A stretch of 64,000 nucleotides of DNA from Paractinoplanes toevensis (GTDB lineage: Bacteria; Actinomycetota; Actinomycetes; Mycobacteriales; Micromonosporaceae): NCBI RefSeq assembly GCF_018332695.1, contig NZ_BOQN01000011.1:62001-126000 (forward strand), in the 5' to 3' direction. Positions 25,710 through 34,499 of this stretch are shown here, in pieces. The notes beneath the pieces are model-generated. The model worked only from the letters and a program-made list of their open reading frames with translations, made no database searches and was not told the origin of the DNA. Positions within the stretch are counted from its first letter, which is position 1. Every line of letters starts with the position of its first letter. Made by a program: the position numbers and the translations under genes.

Positions 25710-27092
25710 GTGACGACCACCGCGGCACCGCCCGCCATCTCCCTCGGCCTCCCGCGGTCCGTGCCGCGATGGTGGTCCGATCTGGCCGGCGTCGCGGCCG
25801 GGGCGACCCTGCTGGCCGTCACGGCGCTGTGGGTCGGCGACGGAGGGGTTCAGCAGGTCACCGCCGGCGGCGCGGATGCGGTCACCGCCGGCGGTCGGCT
25901 GACCGGGCTGTGGGCCTCCGACCTGATGCTGCTCCAGGTGCTGCTGATGGCGCGGATCCCGCTGGTGGAGAGGGCGTTCGGGCAGGACCGGCTGGCCCGC
26001 TGGCACCGGTGGGCCGGGTTCACGTCGTTCTGGCTTATGGTGGCGCACATCGTGCTGGTCACCGTCGGCTACGCGGGCACCGACGACCGCAACCCGTTCG
26101 CCGAGCTGTGGAACCTCACCTGGACGTACCCGGGGATGCTGCTGGCCGTGGCCGGGACGGCCGCCCTGATCATGGTGGTGGTCACCTCGGTGCGGGCCGC
26201 CCGGCGACGGTTGCGCTACGAGTCGTGGCACCTGCTGCATCTGTACGCGTACCTCGGCGCCGGCCTGGCGCTGCCGCATCAGCTGTGGACCGGCGCCGAC
26301 TTCCTGACCTCGGCATGGGCCACCGCGTACTGGTGGACGTTCTACGGGCTCGCCGCCGGGGCGGTCATCGCGTACCGCATCGTGCTGCCCGCCTGGCGCA
26401 ACTGGCGGCACCGCCTGGTGGTCTCCCACGTGGTCCCGGAGGGACCGGGCCTGACCTCGGTCTACCTGCGCGGTGAGCGTCTGGGCCGGCTGCCGGTGCG
26501 GGCCGGGCAGTTCTTCCAGTGGCGTTTCCTGGACGGGCCCGGTTGGTCGCGGGCCCATCCCTACTCGCTCTCCGCGACGCCGCACGGCGAGATGCTGCGC
26601 ATCACGGTCAAGGATCTGGGCGACGGGAGCGCGCGGGTCGCCCGGCTGACACCGGGCACGCGAGCTCTCATCGAGGGCCCCTACGGCAAGCTCACCGCCG
26701 AGACGTACGCCGGTGGCCCGGTCACCCTCCTCGGGTGCGGCATCGGGGTGACGCCGCTGCTGTCCCTGCTCGGTGAGCTGCCCTATCGGCCGGGCGGGGC
26801 GACCCTGATCTACCGGGCCCGCTCCGAGGCCGAGGTGGCGTTCCGGCGCGAGTTGGAGTGGTTCGCCCGGCAGCGCGGTGTGCGGGTGATTTTCCTGCTC
26901 GGGCCGCGAGCCGGTGACTCCTGGCTACCGGTCCGGGAGGCCGGCCTCGACTTGGCGCAGATCGTGCCGGACGTCGCACGGTCCCAGGTCTACCTGTGCG
27001 GTCCGGATGCCTGGACCACCGCCGCGCGCACCGCGTGCCGTGACGCCGGCGTACCCGCCGATCGGGTGCACACCGAGCTGTTCTCCTGGTAA
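25710..27092 (+). CDS. Ferric-reductase-like membrane flavoprotein (heme b, FAD, NAD(P)H domains)
   Basis: A 460-residue electron-transfer protein from GTG 25710. Six hydrophobic segments span residues about 25-230, with paired His suited to heme binding in ARWHRWAGF/LMVAHIVLV and SWHLLHLYAYLGAGLALPH. The cytoplasmic half has the FAD motif HPYSLSATP and the NAD(P)H site LLGCGIGVTP and YLCGPDAW. It would move electrons from NAD(P)H across the membrane, possibly to the FMN-binding lipid-side protein encoded 16 bases downstream or to metal ions. The four genes that follow each other here (flavoprotein, FMN protein, regulator, kinase) are probably one operon. Confidence 0.85.
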   Translation: MTTTAAPPAISLGLPRSVPRWWSDLAGVAAGATLLAVTALWVGDGGVQQVTAGGADAVTAGGRLTGLWASDLMLLQVLLMARIPLVERAFGQDRLARWHRWAGFTSFWLMVAHIVLVTVGYAGTDDRNPFAELWNLTWTYPGMLLAVAGTAALIMVVVTSVRAARRRLRYESWHLLHLYAYLGAGLALPHQLWTGADFLTSAWATAYWWTFYGLAAGAVIAYRIVLPAWRNWRHRLVVSHVVPEGPGLTSVYLRGERLGRLPVRAGQFFQWRFLDGPGWSRAHPYSLSATPHGEMLRITVKDLGDGSARVARLTPGTRALIEGPYGKLTAETYAGGPVTLLGCGIGVTPLLSLLGELPYRPGGATLIYRARSEAEVAFRRELEWFARQRGVRVIFLLGPRAGDSWLPVREAGLDLAQIVPDVARSQVYLCGPDAWTTAARTACRDAGVPADRVHTELFSW

Positions 27093-27108
27093 CCGGAGGA
27101 AGGAAGAG

Positions 27109-27564
27109 ATGCGACGCATCACGTTGTGGCTGTTCTCCACGGTGGCGGCGGTGGTCCTGCTGTTCAGCTACCGGACCAGCACGAACGGCGCCGGCGTGGC
27201 CGAGACGGCGGCGGTGGCCCCGGTGGCTCCGGCGGGCGGTGATCCGGCGCCGACCGCGTCGTCCGGCTCCTCCGGCTCGTCCGGCGGCAAGACCTACACC
27301 GGGTCGGTGGCGCAGACCCGGTGGGGTCCGGTCCAGGTCAGCATCACCGTGTCCGGGAAGAAGATCACCGATGTCGCGGTGCCGACCTACCCCAGCGAGA
27401 ACGGCCGCGACATCGAGATCAACTCCAGGGCGCTGCCGACCCTGCGGCAGGAGACGCTCGACGCGCAGAGCGCCGACATCGACGCCGTGTCCGGGGCTAC
27501 CGTCACCAGCGACGGCTACATCGAGTCGCTGCAGTCCGCGCTGGACGCCGCGCACCTGTCCTGA
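27109..27564 (+). CDS. Extracytoplasmic FMN-binding domain protein
   Basis: A 151-residue protein starting at ATG 27109 after GGAGGAAGGAAGAG. An N-terminal hydrophobic segment (residues 5-21) anchors or exports it, a Ser/Gly linker follows, and the FMN-binding domain ends in [13 protein letters not shown], whose Thr is the usual site for covalent FMN attachment in NqrC/RnfG-like domains. It likely accepts electrons from the adjacent ferric-reductase-like protein on the outer face of the membrane. No flavin transferase (ApbE) gene is in the window. Confidence 0.88.
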   Translation: MRRITLWLFSTVAAVVLLFSYRTSTNGAGVAETAAVAPVAPAGGDPAPTASSGSSGSSGGKTYTGSVAQTRWGPVQVSITVSGKKITDVAVPTYPSENGRDIEINSRALPTLRQETLDAQSADIDAVSGATVTSDGYIESLQSALDAAHLS

Positions 27565-27572
27565 GGAGAACC

Positions 27573-28256
27573 GTGCGGATCCTGGTGGTGGACGACGACG
27601 CGGCGGTCCGCGACTCGCTGGCCCGCACCCTGCGCTTCGAGGGTCACCAGGTGGAGACCGCCGCCGATGGACAGGAGGCCCTCGACGCGGTCCGCGCCCC
27701 CGAACCGGACGCGATGATCCTCGACGTCAGCATGCCGCGGATGGACGGGCTGGAGGTCTGCCGGCGGTTGCGCTCGGCCGGGGTGGTGCTGCCGATCCTG
27801 ATGCTCACCGCCCGCGACAGCGTCGGCGACCGGGTGGCCGGCCTCGACGCCGGTGCCGACGACTACCTGGTGAAGCCGTTCGCGCTGCAGGAACTGCTCG
27901 CCCGGCTGCGCGCCCTGCTGCGTCGTTCGGTCCTGACCGCGGCCGCCGGTGACTGGCTGACCTTCGCCGACGTGTGGCTCAATCCGAACACCCGGGAGGC
28001 GTCGCGGGGCGACCGGGCACTGCGGCTGACCCGCACCGAATTCGCCATCCTCGAGGCGTTTCTCCGCCACCCCCGGCAGGTGCTGACCCGGGCCGCGCTG
28101 TTCGAGCAGGTGTGGGGCTACGACTTCGGCGAGACCTCCAACAGCGCCCACGTCTACCTCGGCTACCTGCGGCGCAAGCTGGAGGCCGAGGGTGAGCCGC
28201 GGCTGCTGCACACCGTGCGGGGCGTCGGTTTCGTGCTCCGCGAGGACCCGTTGTGA
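27573..28256 (+). CDS. OmpR-family response regulator
   Basis: A 227-residue regulator from GTG 27573, eight bases after the FMN protein stop and behind GAGGAGAA. The receiver domain has the acidic pair VVDDD, the phosphoacceptor Asp in MILDVSMP (near residue 51), and Lys in DDYLVKPF. The C-terminal winged helix is typical ([18 protein letters not shown], then [15 protein letters not shown] and [11 protein letters not shown]). Its stop overlaps the kinase GTG. It probably controls this operon through the direct repeat at 25647-25663. Confidence 0.92.
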   Translation: MRILVVDDDAAVRDSLARTLRFEGHQVETAADGQEALDAVRAPEPDAMILDVSMPRMDGLEVCRRLRSAGVVLPILMLTARDSVGDRVAGLDAGADDYLVKPFALQELLARLRALLRRSVLTAAAGDWLTFADVWLNPNTREASRGDRALRLTRTEFAILEAFLRHPRQVLTRAALFEQVWGYDFGETSNSAHVYLGYLRRKLEAEGEPRLLHTVRGVGFVLREDPL

Positions 28257-29677
28257 AGCTGCGCCCGGCCGGGACCCTGCATTCCCGGCTCGCCCTGCTG
28301 GTGGCGGGCACGGTCGCGACGGCCCTGGTGCTGTTCGCGGCGGCCGCCTGGATCGCGGTCCGCGAACTGCAGGAGCACCGGATCTCGGCGCAGCTCGAGG
28401 CGGACGCGGTGGCGATCGCGGCGGCGCCCCAGCAGTGGGCCGCCACCCGCATGTCGCTGCCCGACCCGGGATATCCGGCCGGCCGGGGCGGGCACCGGCG
28501 AGAGCTCGGGCCGCGCTGGCAGCTCATCGACTCGTCCGGGACGCTGGTCAGCGCCCCGGACAGCCCGCTGCCGGTGACCGACTCGGCCCGCCGGGTTGCC
28601 GCCGGCGGCTACCGGCGCCACGGCACCTCCACCGGATCCCGGGAACAGGTCGAGATCGGTGACGACAGCTACCAGATGCTGACCGTGCCGGTCAGCGGTG
28701 GCGGTGCGGTCCAGGTGGCGATCAACGAGGAGGAGTCCCACCGCACGCTCACCGTGCTGGCGCTGCTGCTCGCGGCCGGCTGCGTGCTCGGCATCGGCGC
28801 CGCCGCGCTGGCCGGACGAGCCGTGGCCCGCACCGGGTTGCGGCCGGTCGAGCAGCTCACCGAGGCGGTCGAGCAGGTCGCGGCCACCACCGATCTGACC
28901 CGGCCGATCGAGGTGAGCGGGGATGACGAGATCGCCCGGCTGGGCCGCTCGGTCAACACCATGCTCGCCGCCATCGACACCGCGCGCCGGGCCCAGCGCA
29001 CCCTGGTCGAGGACGCCGGCCACGAATTGCGCACCCCGCTCACCAGCATCCGCACCAACGTCGAGCTGCTGCTGACCGTCGAACGCCACCCCGAACGGGC
29101 CGACCGGCTGCCGCCCGAGGAACGGGCCCGGCTGCTCGCGGACCTGGACGCGCAGGTGCGCGAGCTCGCCACGCTGACCACCGAACTGGTCGAACTCGCC
29201 CGGGAGGAGACCAGCCGGGAGACGGCCGAACCGGTCGAGCTGGCCGACGTGGTCACGGCCGCGGTCAACCGGGTGCGGATCCGGGCCCCCGGCCTCACCT
29301 TCGCCACGGACCTCCATCCGGTCACCGTCACCGGGCGCCCGGGGGAGCTGGAACGCATGGTGGTGAACGTGCTCGACAACGCGGCCAAGTGGAGCCCGGC
29401 CGGCGGGCGGGTGCGGGTGGCGTTGCGCGCCGACGGCGAGCTCACCGTGCGCGACGAGGGGCCGGGCATCGCGGAGGACGACCGGCCGCACGTGTTCGAC
29501 CGCTTCTACCGGGCGGCGGCGGCCCGCTCGATGCCCGGCTCGGGCCTGGGCCTGGCGATCGTCGCGCAGACCGTCGCCCAGCACGGCGGCACGGTCACCG
29601 CGGGGTCGGCCGCCTCGCCCGGAACGGTGATCACGATCCGCTTGCCGGTCGTCACGGATGGTCCGCTCGACCGATAA
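28253..29677 (+). CDS. Sensor histidine kinase
   Basis: A 474-residue membrane kinase whose GTG overlaps the regulator stop by four bases. Helix 1 (about 13-36) and helix 2 (about 163-188) bracket a sensor region of about 125 residues with no known fold. HAMP follows ([21 protein letters not shown]), then the phosphoacceptor His in [15 protein letters not shown], and the ATPase boxes [17 protein letters not shown] and GSGLGLAIV. It pairs with the OmpR-type regulator. The signal may be redox state or metal, as suggested by the upstream electron-transfer genes. Confidence 0.92.
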   Translation: MKLRPAGTLHSRLALLVAGTVATALVLFAAAAWIAVRELQEHRISAQLEADAVAIAAAPQQWAATRMSLPDPGYPAGRGGHRRELGPRWQLIDSSGTLVSAPDSPLPVTDSARRVAAGGYRRHGTSTGSREQVEIGDDSYQMLTVPVSGGGAVQVAINEEESHRTLTVLALLLAAGCVLGIGAAALAGRAVARTGLRPVEQLTEAVEQVAATTDLTRPIEVSGDDEIARLGRSVNTMLAAIDTARRAQRTLVEDAGHELRTPLTSIRTNVELLLTVERHPERADRLPPEERARLLADLDAQVRELATLTTELVELAREETSRETAEPVELADVVTAAVNRVRIRAPGLTFATDLHPVTVTGRPGELERMVVNVLDNAAKWSPAGGRVRVALRADGELTVRDEGPGIAEDDRPHVFDRFYRAAAARSMPGSGLGLAIVAQTVAQHGGTVTAGSAASPGTVITIRLPVVTDGPLDR

Positions 29678-29722
29678 CTCCGACTTTTTCCGGCGACTTT
29701 CCCGGCTGCTCGCCCTTATCGG
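29671..29722. promoter_or_regulatory. Inverted repeat between the kinase stop and the ABC operon
   Basis: CCGATAA (29671-29677, containing the kinase stop) and TTATCGG (29716-29722) are perfect 7-base arms separated by 38 bases, upstream of the ABC operon start at 29792. It may be an operator for the ABC operon or a weak hairpin end for the kinase message. Confidence 0.3.
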
Positions 29723-29791
29723 AAGTCCCGGCAGGCAGCGCCGGATGCGGCGCGGTTGTAGGGTGAGGCGCCGCACGGGGAGGAGAGGTTT

Positions 29792-30712
29792 TTGTCCGCA
29801 GCACCACTGTCCCTGCCGTCCCCTCCACCCAAGGCTCCCGAGTTCGGCGCCGACGCGCTGATCGTGTGCGAGAGCCTCGTCCGGATCTACCAGTCCGGGC
29901 CGATCGAGGTGCAGGCACTGCAGGGCCTCGACCTGATCGTCGAGAGCGGCGAGATGGTCGCCGTCGTCGGCGCCTCCGGGTCGGGCAAGTCGACGCTGCT
30001 GTCCATCCTCGCCGGGATCGACGCGCCGACGGCCGGGCGGGCCCGGGTCGGCACCTGGAACCTGCTGTCGATGTCGCGCACCGACCGGGTGCGCTACCGG
30101 CGGCACACGGTGGGTTTCGTCCGCCAGCAGACCGCCAGCAACCTCGTTTCCTACCTGACCGCCCGGCAGATGGTCGACCTGCCGATGACCGCGGCCCGGG
30201 TGCCGGTGAAGGCCCGCCGGGACCGCAGCCTCGAGTTGCTCGGCATGCTCGGCGTCGCCGACTGCGCCGACCGCAAGCCGGGCCAGCTCTCCGGCGGCCA
30301 GCAGCAGCGGGTCGCCATCGCGGTGGCGCTGGCCAACGAGCCGCAGGTGCTGTTCGCCGACGAACCGACCGGTGAACTGGACACCGCCACCTCGGCCGAG
30401 GTGTTCGGGGCGATGCGCGACGTCAACCGGGAACTGGGCGTCACCGTCGTGGTAGTCACCCACGACCCTACGGTCAGCGGACAGGTCGAACGCACCGTGG
30501 CGATCCGCGACGGGCGCACCAGCAGCGAGGTGCTGCGCCGCACCGCCACCGCCGACAACGGCGACACCCACGTGATCGCCGAGGAGTACGCCGTGATGGA
30601 CCGGGCCGGCCGTGTGCAGATCCCGGCCGACTTCCGCGAGGCACTCGCCCTGACCCGCCGCGTCCGGCTCGCCCTCGAGCCCGACCACGTCACGATCCGG
30701 CCCGACGCATGA
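29792..30712 (+). CDS. ABC transporter ATPase (MacB/LolD type) with AbrB-like tail
   Basis: A 306-residue nucleotide-binding protein from TTG 29792, preceded by GGGGAGGAGAGG. Walker A is GASGSGKST, the signature is LSGGQQQRVAI, Walker B is VLFADEPTGELD, and the H-loop is VVTHD. After the ATPase fold ends near residue 250, a tail reads VMDRAGRVQIPADFREALAL then RVRLALEPDHVTIRPD, which looks like a SpoVT/AbrB swapped-hairpin half. Such tails may mediate dimerisation. It is the first gene of a four-gene operon with a second ATPase and two FtsX-type permeases, presumably an exporter or lipid/peptide translocator. Confidence 0.85.
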   Translation: MSAAPLSLPSPPPKAPEFGADALIVCESLVRIYQSGPIEVQALQGLDLIVESGEMVAVVGASGSGKSTLLSILAGIDAPTAGRARVGTWNLLSMSRTDRVRYRRHTVGFVRQQTASNLVSYLTARQMVDLPMTAARVPVKARRDRSLELLGMLGVADCADRKPGQLSGGQQQRVAIAVALANEPQVLFADEPTGELDTATSAEVFGAMRDVNRELGVTVVVVTHDPTVSGQVERTVAIRDGRTSSEVLRRTATADNGDTHVIAEEYAVMDRAGRVQIPADFREALALTRRVRLALEPDHVTIRPDA

Positions 30713-31374
30713 CCGCCCCGCTGCTGACGGTGTCCGGCGTGCACCGCAGCTTCGGCGCGGTGCGGGCCCTGCGGGACATCTCCTTCGAGGTCGAGCCGGG
30801 CACCATGGTCGCCCTGGTCGGGCGGTCCGGGTCGGGCAAGACCACCCTGCTCAACGTCATCGGCGGCCTCGACCGGCCGGACTCCGGCACGGTCACCGTG
30901 GACGGCGTCGACGTCACCGCCCTCGACGAGGACGGCCTGTCGCAGCTGCGCCGCGAGCGGGTCTCCTACGTGTTCCAGACCTTCGGTCTCATCCCGGTGC
31001 TGTCGGCCGCCGAGAACGTGGGCGTGCCGCTGCGCCTGGCCCGGGTCGACCGACCCGACCGGGAACGCCGGGTCGAACTCCTGCTCGACCTGGTCGGCCT
31101 GGCCGGGCACGCCCGGCAGCGGCCCGGCGAGCTCTCCGGCGGGCAGCAGCAGCGGGTCGCCATCGCCCGCGCCCTCGCCGCCTCGCCCCGGCTGCTCATC
31201 GCCGACGAACCGACCGGGCAGCTCGACGCCGAGACCGGGCTGGCCGTGATGGGCCTGATCCGCGGGGTGGTCGAGTCCGAGGGTGTGACCGCGCTGGTGT
31301 CCACCCACGACCCGGTGATGATGGCCCTCGCCGACCGGGTCATCCACATCGCGGACGGCCGGCTGACGACGTGA
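30709..31374 (+). CDS. ABC transporter ATPase (MacB/LolD type), second subunit
   Basis: A 221-residue ATPase whose ATG overlaps the preceding stop. Walker A GRSGSGKTT, Q-loop YVFQTFGLIPVLSAAENV, signature LSGGQQQRVAIA, Walker B LLIADEPTGQLD and H-loop STHD are all intact. It lacks the AbrB-like tail of its neighbour. With two different ATPases and two different permeases coupled in one operon, a heteromeric transporter is likely. Confidence 0.9.
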   Translation: MTAPLLTVSGVHRSFGAVRALRDISFEVEPGTMVALVGRSGSGKTTLLNVIGGLDRPDSGTVTVDGVDVTALDEDGLSQLRRERVSYVFQTFGLIPVLSAAENVGVPLRLARVDRPDRERRVELLLDLVGLAGHARQRPGELSGGQQQRVAIARALAASPRLLIADEPTGQLDAETGLAVMGLIRGVVESEGVTALVSTHDPVMMALADRVIHIADGRLTT

Positions 31375-34300
31375 TCGCGCTGCTCACGCGGCGCGCGCGG
31401 GCGCAGTGGCCGCTGCTTCTCAGCCTGCTCGCGGTCCTGACGCTCGGCGCCACCCTGCTCGGCACCTGTGCGCTGCTGGTGACCCACACCTCGGAGCGGG
31501 CCGTCGAGGTCGCCGCGTCCCGGGCCGACCCGGACGACGTGGAGGTCACCGCGTACACGGTGACCATCGCGGCGGCCGACGCGCGGTCGGTCGCGGCCGA
31601 CACCCGGACCGTGCTGACCTCGGCGATCGCGCCGTTCAGCGCGACCACCTCGACCCGGGCGTCGTCGAACATGCGGACCCTGCCGTCGCACACCGACGAG
31701 GACCGGGGGCTGCTCAGCGAGGTCTACCTGTCCGGCGTCGACGGGCTGCGCGACCAGGCCCGGCTGATCGCCGGACGCTGGCCGGAGAAATCCGGGGACA
31801 CCGTCCTCTTCGACAACACCGCCCGCCTCCTCGGGCTCAAGGTCGGCAGCCGCGTCCACCTCGGGGCCGAGCTGGGGCGCGACCCGGCGCCGCCGATGAA
31901 CGTCACCGTCGTCGGGCTGGTGCATCCGCTGCCTGACGCCGGCTGGGACCGCGACCCGCTCGGCGGGACCGGCTACGACCCCGACCCCAAGGACGCCGTC
32001 TACGCCCAGGACGTCAACGCGTACGGGCCGTTCCTGGTCACCCTGGACGACCTGCTCGCCAGCGGCTCCGCCCTGGACCGGCTCGAGGTCACCGCCCGGC
32101 CCGACCTGTCCGCGCCGACCGGGCCCGCCCTGGACCGGCTCCGGGCCTCGGTGAACGGCGCCGACCGGCGGCTCGGTGGCGTGCTCGGCGACCGGGTCTC
32201 GATCGAACGGGTCGCGTCGCCGCTGCCCAAGACCCTGTTCGACGACCGCAGCCAGCAGGAGCTCACGGCCGGTTCGGTGCTCGCGCTCGCCCTGATCGGC
32301 ATCCTGCTCACCGCTATCGCGCTGGCGCTGGCCGGCCGGCTCACCACCGGCGTACGCGCTGAGGAGAGTGCCCTGCTCACCGCGCTCGGCACCAGTCGCG
32401 GCCAGGCGGCCCTGGCCGCGGCCGTCGAGGCCGCCGCGCTGGCCGCGCTCGCCGCGGCCCTGGCCGTCCCGGCGTCGTCCGTCCTGCACAGCCTGCTCAC
32501 CCACATGCAGCCGCTGGCCGGGGCCGGGCTCGCCGCCCGCCCGGCGGTCACCGGCGTGCAGGTGCTCGCGGTCGGCTGCGGCGCCGTCGCGCTCGCCCTG
32601 CTGCACGTGGGGCTCGCGGTGCGGCCCGTCGCGGCCGGCGGCGAACGGCGCGGACGGCGGGAGCTGCTCGCCCGCTCCGGTGCCGACCTGCTGCTGTTCG
32701 CCCTGGCCGCAGTCGGCTGGTGGCAACTGCGCGCCCAGCCCGCCGGCGCCGGGTCGCGGGCCGACGCCGTACGCGTCCTCGCCCCGGCCCTTCTCCTCAC
32801 CGCCGGAACCGCCCTCACCCTGCGTCTCCTGCCGCCGCTGCTGCGCCGGGCCGAAGGCCTGGCCGGGCAGGCCCGCGGCCTCGTCCTGCCGCTGGCCGGC
32901 TTCCAGGCCGCGCGCCGCCCGCAGGCCTACGCGGCCGGCCTGCTGATCGGCCTGGCCTGCGCGGCCGCCACCTTCGGCACGGCGTTCGGCAGCACCTGGA
33001 CGGTCTCCCAGCACGAGCAGGCCGACCTGTCCGTCGGCACCGACCTCGCCCTCACCCTCGACGCCCCACCGGTCACCGGACAGAGCGCCGAGGTCGCCGC
33101 CGCGACCGGCGGGGTGATCAGCCCGGTCGCCGACCGCAACGTCGCGGTCGGGCAGTGGCTCGGCGGCTCCGGCGCCTCGCCGCGCCTGGTCGCCATGGAC
33201 ACCCGGCACGCGGCGGACCTGCTGCGCGGCCGCGGCTCGGACTCGGTCGCGGACGGCCTCACGCCGGCCTCGGCGGTGACCGGCCCGCTGCTGCCGGCCG
33301 GCAGCACGCCGACGATCACCGGCACCGCCACCCGGGACACGCCCGTCCTGGTTACCCCGCGGCTGCTGCTCCAGGACGACGCCGGCCTGCGGACCGCGTG
33401 CAGCGGACCGCCCATCGTGCTCGACGGCCGGCCCCATCGAGTGCCGGGCTGCGTGACCGTGGCCGGGCTGCGCCTGGTCGCCGTCGCGCTGCCGTTCAGC
33501 GGCGGCTGGGAGGGACAGCCGAACAGCGGCATCGACATCACGATGACCCTGCCCGGCGCGGATTCTTCGCCCGGCTCGGCGGCGGAACCGGTGACCTGGT
33601 CCGCGCGGGCTGCCTCGGCCGAGGCCGGTCAGCTCACCGCACCGGCCGTCACCGCGGCCGGCAACCGGCTGCGGTTCCGGGCGGACGTGCAGTTCGCCGA
33701 CCCGGCCGACCTGAGCCGGGTGCTGGTCGCCACGACGTTCCCGGATCCGGGGCCGATGCCCCTGGTCGTCGCCGAACGCTTCGCCACGGACGTCAGTGCC
33801 CGGGCCGGCACGAAACTCAGCCTGACCTTCGGCCTCACCCCGATCAACGCGGTGGTCAGCAGGATCGTGCCGGCCATCCCGTCCGCGCCCGGCTCGCCCG
33901 CCGCACTGGCCGATGTGGACACCCTGTCCCGGGTCCTGGTCGCGCACGGCGATTTCGACTCCCCGGTGACCGGGTGGTGGGCCGGGCACGCCCGGTCCGC
34001 CGACGGCCTGCATCTAGGCAAGATCACTACGCGTACGGGCGAGACCGCGCGACTGGTCGGCAGTCCGTTGCGGTCCTCGCTGCCGGCGGTGCTCAAGGTG
34101 CTCGTCGCCGCCGCGGTCGCGCTGCTGCTCGGCGGGGTCGTCCTGCACGTGGCCTACGACGTGCAGCTGCGGGCGCTCGAGGTGGCCCGGCTGCGCGGAC
34201 TGGGCATGTCCCGCCGCGACATCCGGGCCGCGTTGCTCGGCGAGCACGCCGCCGTCCTGCTGCCGCTGATCGTCGCCGGCGCACTCGTCGGCGCGATCGC

Positions 34301-34499
34301 CACCTGGGCCGTCGCGCCGCTGCTGATCCGCTCCGACACCGGCGCCGCCCCGGTGCCGCCGGCCACCGCGCACTGGCCGTGGGGTGCGTTCGGCATCCTC
34401 GCCGCCGTGCTGATCCTCGGGGCCGGCCTGGCCGTCGCGATCGTCGTCACCGTGCAGGCGCGCCGCGCCGACGCCGCTCACCTGCGGGTGGCATCATGA
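31371..34499 (+). CDS. FtsX/MacB-type ABC permease (1042 residues)
   Basis: A large permease from GTG 31371, overlapping the ATPase stop. It has an N-terminal helix (about 12-35), a long extracytoplasmic domain, a central group of helices (from about residue 300, LTAGSVLALALIGILLTAIALALA), a second extracytoplasmic domain (about 540-890), and three C-terminal helices (AVLKVLVAAAVALLLGGVVLHVAY, LLPLIVAGALVGAIATWAV, FGILAAVLILGAGLAVAIVV). The loop VARLRGLGMSRRDIRAALLGEH is typical of FtsX-family coupling regions. The substrate is unknown; lipids, peptides or antibiotics are the usual options. Confidence 0.85.
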   Translation: MIALLTRRARAQWPLLLSLLAVLTLGATLLGTCALLVTHTSERAVEVAASRADPDDVEVTAYTVTIAAADARSVAADTRTVLTSAIAPFSATTSTRASSNMRTLPSHTDEDRGLLSEVYLSGVDGLRDQARLIAGRWPEKSGDTVLFDNTARLLGLKVGSRVHLGAELGRDPAPPMNVTVVGLVHPLPDAGWDRDPLGGTGYDPDPKDAVYAQDVNAYGPFLVTLDDLLASGSALDRLEVTARPDLSAPTGPALDRLRASVNGADRRLGGVLGDRVSIERVASPLPKTLFDDRSQQELTAGSVLALALIGILLTAIALALAGRLTTGVRAEESALLTALGTSRGQAALAAAVEAAALAALAAALAVPASSVLHSLLTHMQPLAGAGLAARPAVTGVQVLAVGCGAVALALLHVGLAVRPVAAGGERRGRRELLARSGADLLLFALAAVGWWQLRAQPAGAGSRADAVRVLAPALLLTAGTALTLRLLPPLLRRAEGLAGQARGLVLPLAGFQAARRPQAYAAGLLIGLACAAATFGTAFGSTWTVSQHEQADLSVGTDLALTLDAPPVTGQSAEVAAATGGVISPVADRNVAVGQWLGGSGASPRLVAMDTRHAADLLRGRGSDSVADGLTPASAVTGPLLPAGSTPTITGTATRDTPVLVTPRLLLQDDAGLRTACSGPPIVLDGRPHRVPGCVTVAGLRLVAVALPFSGGWEGQPNSGIDITMTLPGADSSPGSAAEPVTWSARAASAEAGQLTAPAVTAAGNRLRFRADVQFADPADLSRVLVATTFPDPGPMPLVVAERFATDVSARAGTKLSLTFGLTPINAVVSRIVPAIPSAPGSPAALADVDTLSRVLVAHGDFDSPVTGWWAGHARSADGLHLGKITTRTGETARLVGSPLRSSLPAVLKVLVAAAVALLLGGVVLHVAYDVQLRALEVARLRGLGMSRRDIRAALLGEHAAVLLPLIVAGALVGAIATWAVAPLLIRSDTGAAPVPPATAHWPWGAFGILAAVLILGAGLAVAIVVTVQARRADAAHLRVAS

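Noticed and set aside
32720-34495. Long plus-strand frame leading into the last ABC permease
   Set aside because: The reading before ATG 34496 is an out-of-frame shadow of the upstream 1042-residue permease, whose own frame has consistent membrane helices.
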